This document shows, one piece after another, positions 6,917-9,631 of a DNA stretch of 9,631 nucleotides. The notes beneath the pieces were generated by a model. The model was not told the DNA's origin. It was given only the letters and a program-made list of their open reading frames with translations, and did not search any database. Position 1 is the first letter of the stretch; every line of letters starts with the position of its first letter. The translations under genes were made by a program, and so were the position numbers. The stretch covers positions 1 through 9,631 of the forward strand of contig JAIFMR010000001.1 of the NCBI GenBank assembly GCA_020048255.1, in the 5' to 3' direction. Source of the DNA: Rhodoferax sp. GTDB lineage: Bacteria; Pseudomonadota; Gammaproteobacteria; Burkholderiales; Burkholderiaceae_C.

Positions 6917-8472
6917 ACATTTTGCTGAGACTTTGCGCGGTACTGCTGGGCCTGTGGCTGGCCGGTTGCGCCAGCCCGGTGACAGCACCCGGTGGTGACC
7001 CCGCGATCTACACCCTGTCTCGCAGCCCCACATCTGGCGCCACAGCAGACGCCAGCTTGCCGGGCCTGCGCTCACCGGTCTACCCCAGCGGTGGCTTGCG
7101 GCCGCTATCGACCATTGAACTCGGCACCCTGCCTGTCCATGCGCAAACCCCACCGGCAGACATTTGGGAGCGCATTCGCGTTGGATTTGCCATGCCTGAC
7201 CTCCAGAGCGATCTGGTGCGCGACCGCGAGCAGTGGTACAGCAGCCGTCCAGATTACGTCCGGCGCATGACAGAACGCGGCAGCAAGTACCTTTTTTATA
7301 TTGTGGAGGAGCTTGAGCGCCGCAACATGCCCTCCGAGCTGGCCTTGCTGCCGTTCATTGAGAGTGCCTTCAACCCCCAGGCGGTCTCCACCGCCAAGGC
7401 GGCGGGAATGTGGCAGTTCATGCCGGCCACCGGCAAACACTTTGAGCTCAAGCAAAACATGTTCCGTGATGACCGGCGTGACGTACTGGCCTCCACCCGC
7501 GCTGCGCTGGACTATTTGCAAAAACTCTACGGCATGTTTGGCGACTGGCACCTGGCGCTGGCGGCCTACAACTGGGGCGAAGGCAGCGTGATGCGCGCTA
7601 TCGCCAAAAACAAAAAGCTGGGCCTGGGCACCAGTTACACCGACCTGAAGATGCCCATGGAGACACAGTTTTATGTGCCCAAGCTGCAGGCGGTTAAAAA
7701 CATTGTCGCTGCGCCCGGCGCTTTCAACACGCAGTTGCCCTCGGTAGGCAACCACCCGTACTTTCAAAGTGTGGATATCCGGCGTGACATTGACGTGGTT
7801 TTGGCAGCCAAGTTGTCTGAGGTTCCTCTGGAAGATTTTCGGGCGCTCAATCCGTCGGCATCTAAACCCGTTCTGCTGGCCTCGGGCACACCGCAAATCT
7901 TGCTGCCTTGGGATAACGCGGCGGTGTTCCAAAGCAACCTGGAGGCCTACACCGGCGGGCGGCTTGCCAGCTGGACGGCCTGGATTGCACCCACCACGCT
8001 CAAACCAGCCGACGCGGCGCAACGTGTGGGCATGTCTGAAGCTGAGTTGCGGGATGTCAACCAGATTCCCGCGCGCATGCTTATCAAAGCCGGCTCGACC
8101 CTGCTGGTGCGTCGCGCAAACAGTCGACTGGATGCAGATGTCAGCAGCCGCGTAGCAGACAACGGCTGGTTGTCGCTGGCACCCGAAATCGTGTTGCGCA
8201 AAACGGTGGTCAAGGCAGGCAAGAAAGACACGGTGGTCTTGTTGGCCCAGCGTTACAGCGTCGGGGCCGCTCAGTTGGCCGATTGGAACAAAATGGCCGT
8301 GACAGGCAGTTTCAAGGCAGGCCAGAAGGTGGTGCTCTACCTGCCAGTGAAAGCCAAAACCCCGCGCGCAGCCAAAACACCCGTTGCAAGCGTGGCTGGC
8401 AAAAAAGCCACCATGGCCGCACCCAAGAAGATCGTTTTGACCAAAAAGTCAGCCCGGGTGGCGCGAAAGTGA
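6898..8472 (+). CDS. mltD: membrane-bound lytic murein transglycosylase D, lipoprotein
   Basis: Peptidoglycan-cleaving lytic transglycosylase (524 residues, longer than E. coli MltD at about 450), expected on the periplasmic face of the outer membrane. A lipoprotein signal peptide ends in lipobox LAGC with C24 as the lipidated residue. The SLT family 1 domain (about 115-275) has the catalytic E155 in LLPFIESAFNP, then AAGMWQFMPATGK and LAAYNWGEGSV. Two LysM-type repeats follow, about 368-405 (diverged) and 436-482 (KKDTVVLLAQRYSV...FKAGQKVVLYLP). The last 42 residues form a Lys/Ala-rich tail with 13 basic and no acidic residues, an unusual extension. The start is chosen for the lipobox. It has no clear ribosome site and overlaps gloB by 19 bases, so it probably relies on coupling to gloB. 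The gloB-mltD order is also found in E. coli. The stop is one base from the convergent recR stop. Confidence 0.94.
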   Translation: MEKPVLNILLRLCAVLLGLWLAGCASPVTAPGGDPAIYTLSRSPTSGATADASLPGLRSPVYPSGGLRPLSTIELGTLPVHAQTPPADIWERIRVGFAMPDLQSDLVRDREQWYSSRPDYVRRMTERGSKYLFYIVEELERRNMPSELALLPFIESAFNPQAVSTAKAAGMWQFMPATGKHFELKQNMFRDDRRDVLASTRAALDYLQKLYGMFGDWHLALAAYNWGEGSVMRAIAKNKKLGLGTSYTDLKMPMETQFYVPKLQAVKNIVAAPGAFNTQLPSVGNHPYFQSVDIRRDIDVVLAAKLSEVPLEDFRALNPSASKPVLLASGTPQILLPWDNAAVFQSNLEAYTGGRLASWTAWIAPTTLKPADAAQRVGMSEAELRDVNQIPARMLIKAGSTLLVRRANSRLDADVSSRVADNGWLSLAPEIVLRKTVVKAGKKDTVVLLAQRYSVGAAQLADWNKMAVTGSFKAGQKVVLYLPVKAKTPRAAKTPVASVAGKKATMAAPKKIVLTKKSARVARK

Positions 8473-8473
8473 T

Positions 8474-9064
8474 TTAGCGCCGGTCGACCAGCGCATGGGC
8501 AATGGTGCCCAAGTCAACGTACTCGAGTTCGCTGCCCACCGGCACCCCACGTGCCAGCCGCGTGAGTTGCAAGCCCCGGTCTTTGAGACCTTCGCTGATG
8601 ACGTGGGCTGTGGCTTCGCCCTCAGCGGTGAAATTGGTGGCCAAAATCACTTCTTGCACGCTGCCATCCAGCGCCCGATCAAACAGCTTTTTCAATCCGA
8701 TGTCTTTGGGGCCAATGCCGTCGAGCGGGCTGAGTTTGCCCATCAGCACAAAGTAAAGGCCCTTGTAGGCGCCCGTGCGCTCGACCGCAGATTGATCTGC
8801 CGGGGTTTCCACCACGCACAGCTTGCTGGCGTCGCGCCGCACGTCCAGACAAGTGGCACACACCTCACTCTGGGTAAAGGTATGGCAGCGCTCGCAGTGC
8901 TGAATACTTTGGGTGGCCTCGTTGAGCGCCCGGGCCAGCCCCTGCGCCCCCGCACGGTTGTGCTGCAGCAGGTGAAACGCCATGCGCTGCGCCGACTTCA
9001 CCCCCACGCCCGGCAAGCAGCGCAAGGACTGGATCAGCGCTTCAAGCGCATTGGTATCAGACAT
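8474..9064 (-). CDS. recR: recombination mediator protein RecR
   Basis: RecR (196 residues, usual length about 200) forms a ring clamp with RecF or RecO that helps load RecA on gapped DNA. In order it has a helix-hairpin-helix CLPGVGVKSAQRMAFHLL (16-33), a four-cysteine zinc finger (C57, C60, C69, C72), a Toprim domain starting LCVVETPADQSAVE (82-95) and including ATNFTAEGEATA (142-153), and the C-terminal GVPVGSELEYVDLGTIAHAL. The ATG at 9064 fits the family N-terminus, but no clear Shine-Dalgarno precedes it. It lies downstream of ybaB on the same strand, the usual dnaX-ybaB-recR order, but is separated from it by 214 bases that hold two palindromic elements rather than the usual short gap. 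Confidence 0.97.
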   Translation of the reverse strand: MSDTNALEALIQSLRCLPGVGVKSAQRMAFHLLQHNRAGAQGLARALNEATQSIQHCERCHTFTQSEVCATCLDVRRDASKLCVVETPADQSAVERTGAYKGLYFVLMGKLSPLDGIGPKDIGLKKLFDRALDGSVQEVILATNFTAEGEATAHVISEGLKDRGLQLTRLARGVPVGSELEYVDLGTIAHALVDRR

Positions 9065-9100
9065 GGGCGATGAAATTCAATGGATTGGCACAGACATATC

Positions 9101-9215
9101 GGGCGTAGCGAGCGAGCGTCAGCCTAGGCGGACGGAGCGCAGCAACCGGAACGTACTTCCTGTACGTGAGGATTGCGAGCACCGCCCAACGACGGATCAC
9201 GCTGGCTCGGTAGCC
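9101..9215. repeat. about 115-bp imperfect palindrome (REP/MITE-like element)
   Basis: A large imperfect inverted repeat centred at 9159. The core is perfect: ACGTAC (9151-9156), loop TTCCT, GTACGT (9162-9167). Moving outward, GGCGG (9127-9131) pairs with CCGCC (9182-9186), and CGAGCGAGCGT (9109-9119) pairs with ACGCTGGCTCG (9199-9209) at 10 of 11 positions. The outermost GGC/GCC blocks lie at the ends. It carries no ORF and no target-site duplication that I can define. It resembles short palindromic elements scattered between genes in Comamonadaceae genomes; that family assignment is from memory and needs a search. Transcribed in the ybaB-recR message it would fold into one long interrupted stem. 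Confidence 0.6.
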
Positions 9216-9216
9216 A

Positions 9217-9284
9217 TTCTGAACGGTTGGGGACAGAGCTGGTGCGCTGCGCGTCACTGCGGTCTGTCCCACAATGTTTCAGAA
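9217..9284. repeat. palindromic hairpin element just after ybaB
   Basis: Nested inverted repeats form a single hairpin. Outer arms are TTCTGAA (9217-9223) and TTCAGAA (9278-9284), middle arms GGGACAGA (9230-9237) and TCTGTCCC (9263-9270), and inner arms GTGCGC (9242-9247) and GCG-T-CAC (9251-9257, one bulged T) around loop TGC. The right outer arm includes the last codons and the TGA stop of ybaB. There is no T-run on either strand beyond the stem, so it is not a classical intrinsic terminator. It could act as a REP-type mRNA stabiliser or processing site between ybaB and recR. It abuts the larger palindrome to its left with only one base between them. Confidence 0.6.
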
Positions 9285-9611
9285 CGGGAATTTCATGCCG
9301 CCGGGGAGGCCCGGCATACCTGCAGTGATCTTGCCCATCTTTTCGCCAGAGGTTTCTTCGGCCTTGCGAACCGCCGCGTTGAAGGCTGCTGCCACCAGGT
9401 CTTCCAGCATGTCCTTGTCATCGGCCAGCAGGCTGGGGTCGATGGTGACACGGCGAACTTCATGTTTGCAGGTCATGGTGACCTTGACCAAACCAGCGCC
9501 AGACTCGCCGCTGACTTCAATGTTGCCCAACTCATCCTGAGCCTTTTTCATGTTGTCCTGCATGGCTTGCGCCTGCTTCATCAGGCCGGCGAGTTGTCCT
9601 TTGTTGAACAT
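9279..9611 (-). CDS. ybaB: nucleoid-associated protein, YbaB/EbfC family
   Basis: Small dimeric DNA-binding protein (110 residues, usual length) found on the nucleoid and encoded beside recR in most bacteria. Visible features are the N-terminal helix rich in Met/Gln/Lys (QLAGLMKQAQAMQDNMKKAQ, residues 6-25), a beta-sheet core with GAGLVKVTMTCKHEVRRV (38-55), then DPSLLADDKDMLEDLVAAAFNAA and the glycine/proline-rich tail ending GGMKFPF. The start ATG has AAGGA (9618-9622) 6 bases upstream. dnaX is expected immediately right of the window. The stop codon lies within one arm of the palindromic hairpin that follows. Confidence 0.97.
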   Translation of the reverse strand: MFNKGQLAGLMKQAQAMQDNMKKAQDELGNIEVSGESGAGLVKVTMTCKHEVRRVTIDPSLLADDKDMLEDLVAAAFNAAVRKAEETSGEKMGKITAGMPGLPGGMKFPF

Positions 9612-9631
9612 AGGGTTTCCTTGTTGAGGTT

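Noticed and set aside
7105..8022. Long - strand open frame (305 codons) opposite mltD
   Set aside because: It lies wholly within mltD, is rich in Gly/Arg/Gln/His, has no family motifs and no ribosome site. It is a shadow of the real gene.
9217..9284. Hairpin after ybaB as an intrinsic terminator
   Set aside because: No U-tract follows the stem on either strand. recR downstream has no evident promoter of its own, so a full stop to transcription here seems unlikely.
1..9631. Search for a CRISPR array, tRNA, insertion sequence, prophage genes or defence system
   Set aside because: No regularly spaced repeats, cloverleaf, transposase or defence-type domains were seen. All substantial frames are housekeeping or efflux genes.

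Overview
The window looks like a stretch of ordinary chromosome from a betaproteobacterium, most likely the Comamonadaceae (Rhodoferax/Polaromonas-like). This rests on protein flavour, GC-rich codon use, the ybaB-recR order and the style of the intergenic palindromes. It is an inference, not a database result. Nearly every base is coding. I found no tRNA, rRNA, CRISPR array, phage gene, insertion sequence or toxin-antitoxin pair.

Left part (1-4943): the C-terminal part of a WRN-like DEDDy 3'-5' exonuclease (+ strand) runs tail-to-tail into a two-gene RND efflux operon on the - strand, made of a periplasmic adaptor followed by an inner-membrane permease. No outer-membrane factor gene is present in the operon. 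The permease lacks ten residues in its first membrane helix relative to the family, which is the strongest anomaly in the coding sequence.

Middle (4944-8472): this is a housekeeping block also known from E. coli (mltD-gloB-yafS-rnhA). On the - strand a YafS-like methyltransferase is followed by rnhA. On the + strand gloB is followed by mltD, with a 19-base overlap. The two arms diverge from a shared TCATGA whose two start codons overlap, and a perfect TATAAT box sits only 10 bases before the gloB start, suggesting a nearly leaderless gloB message.

Right part (8474-9631): the ybaB-recR recombination/nucleoid pair lies on the - strand, with dnaX expected just beyond the right edge. recR meets mltD tail-to-tail with one base between stop codons. 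The 214-base gap between ybaB and recR is filled by two adjacent palindromic elements (9101-9215 and 9217-9284). They look like dispersed REP/MITE-type repeats and would fold in the ybaB-recR mRNA. They are the only non-coding structures of real interest here.

Functional picture: efflux, RNA-DNA hybrid removal, methylglyoxal detoxification, peptidoglycan cleavage and recombinational repair. I do not see a clearly novel multi-gene system. The points worth checking are the TM1-shortened RND pump, the double palindrome in the ybaB-recR operon and the overlapping divergent start at 6147-6152.
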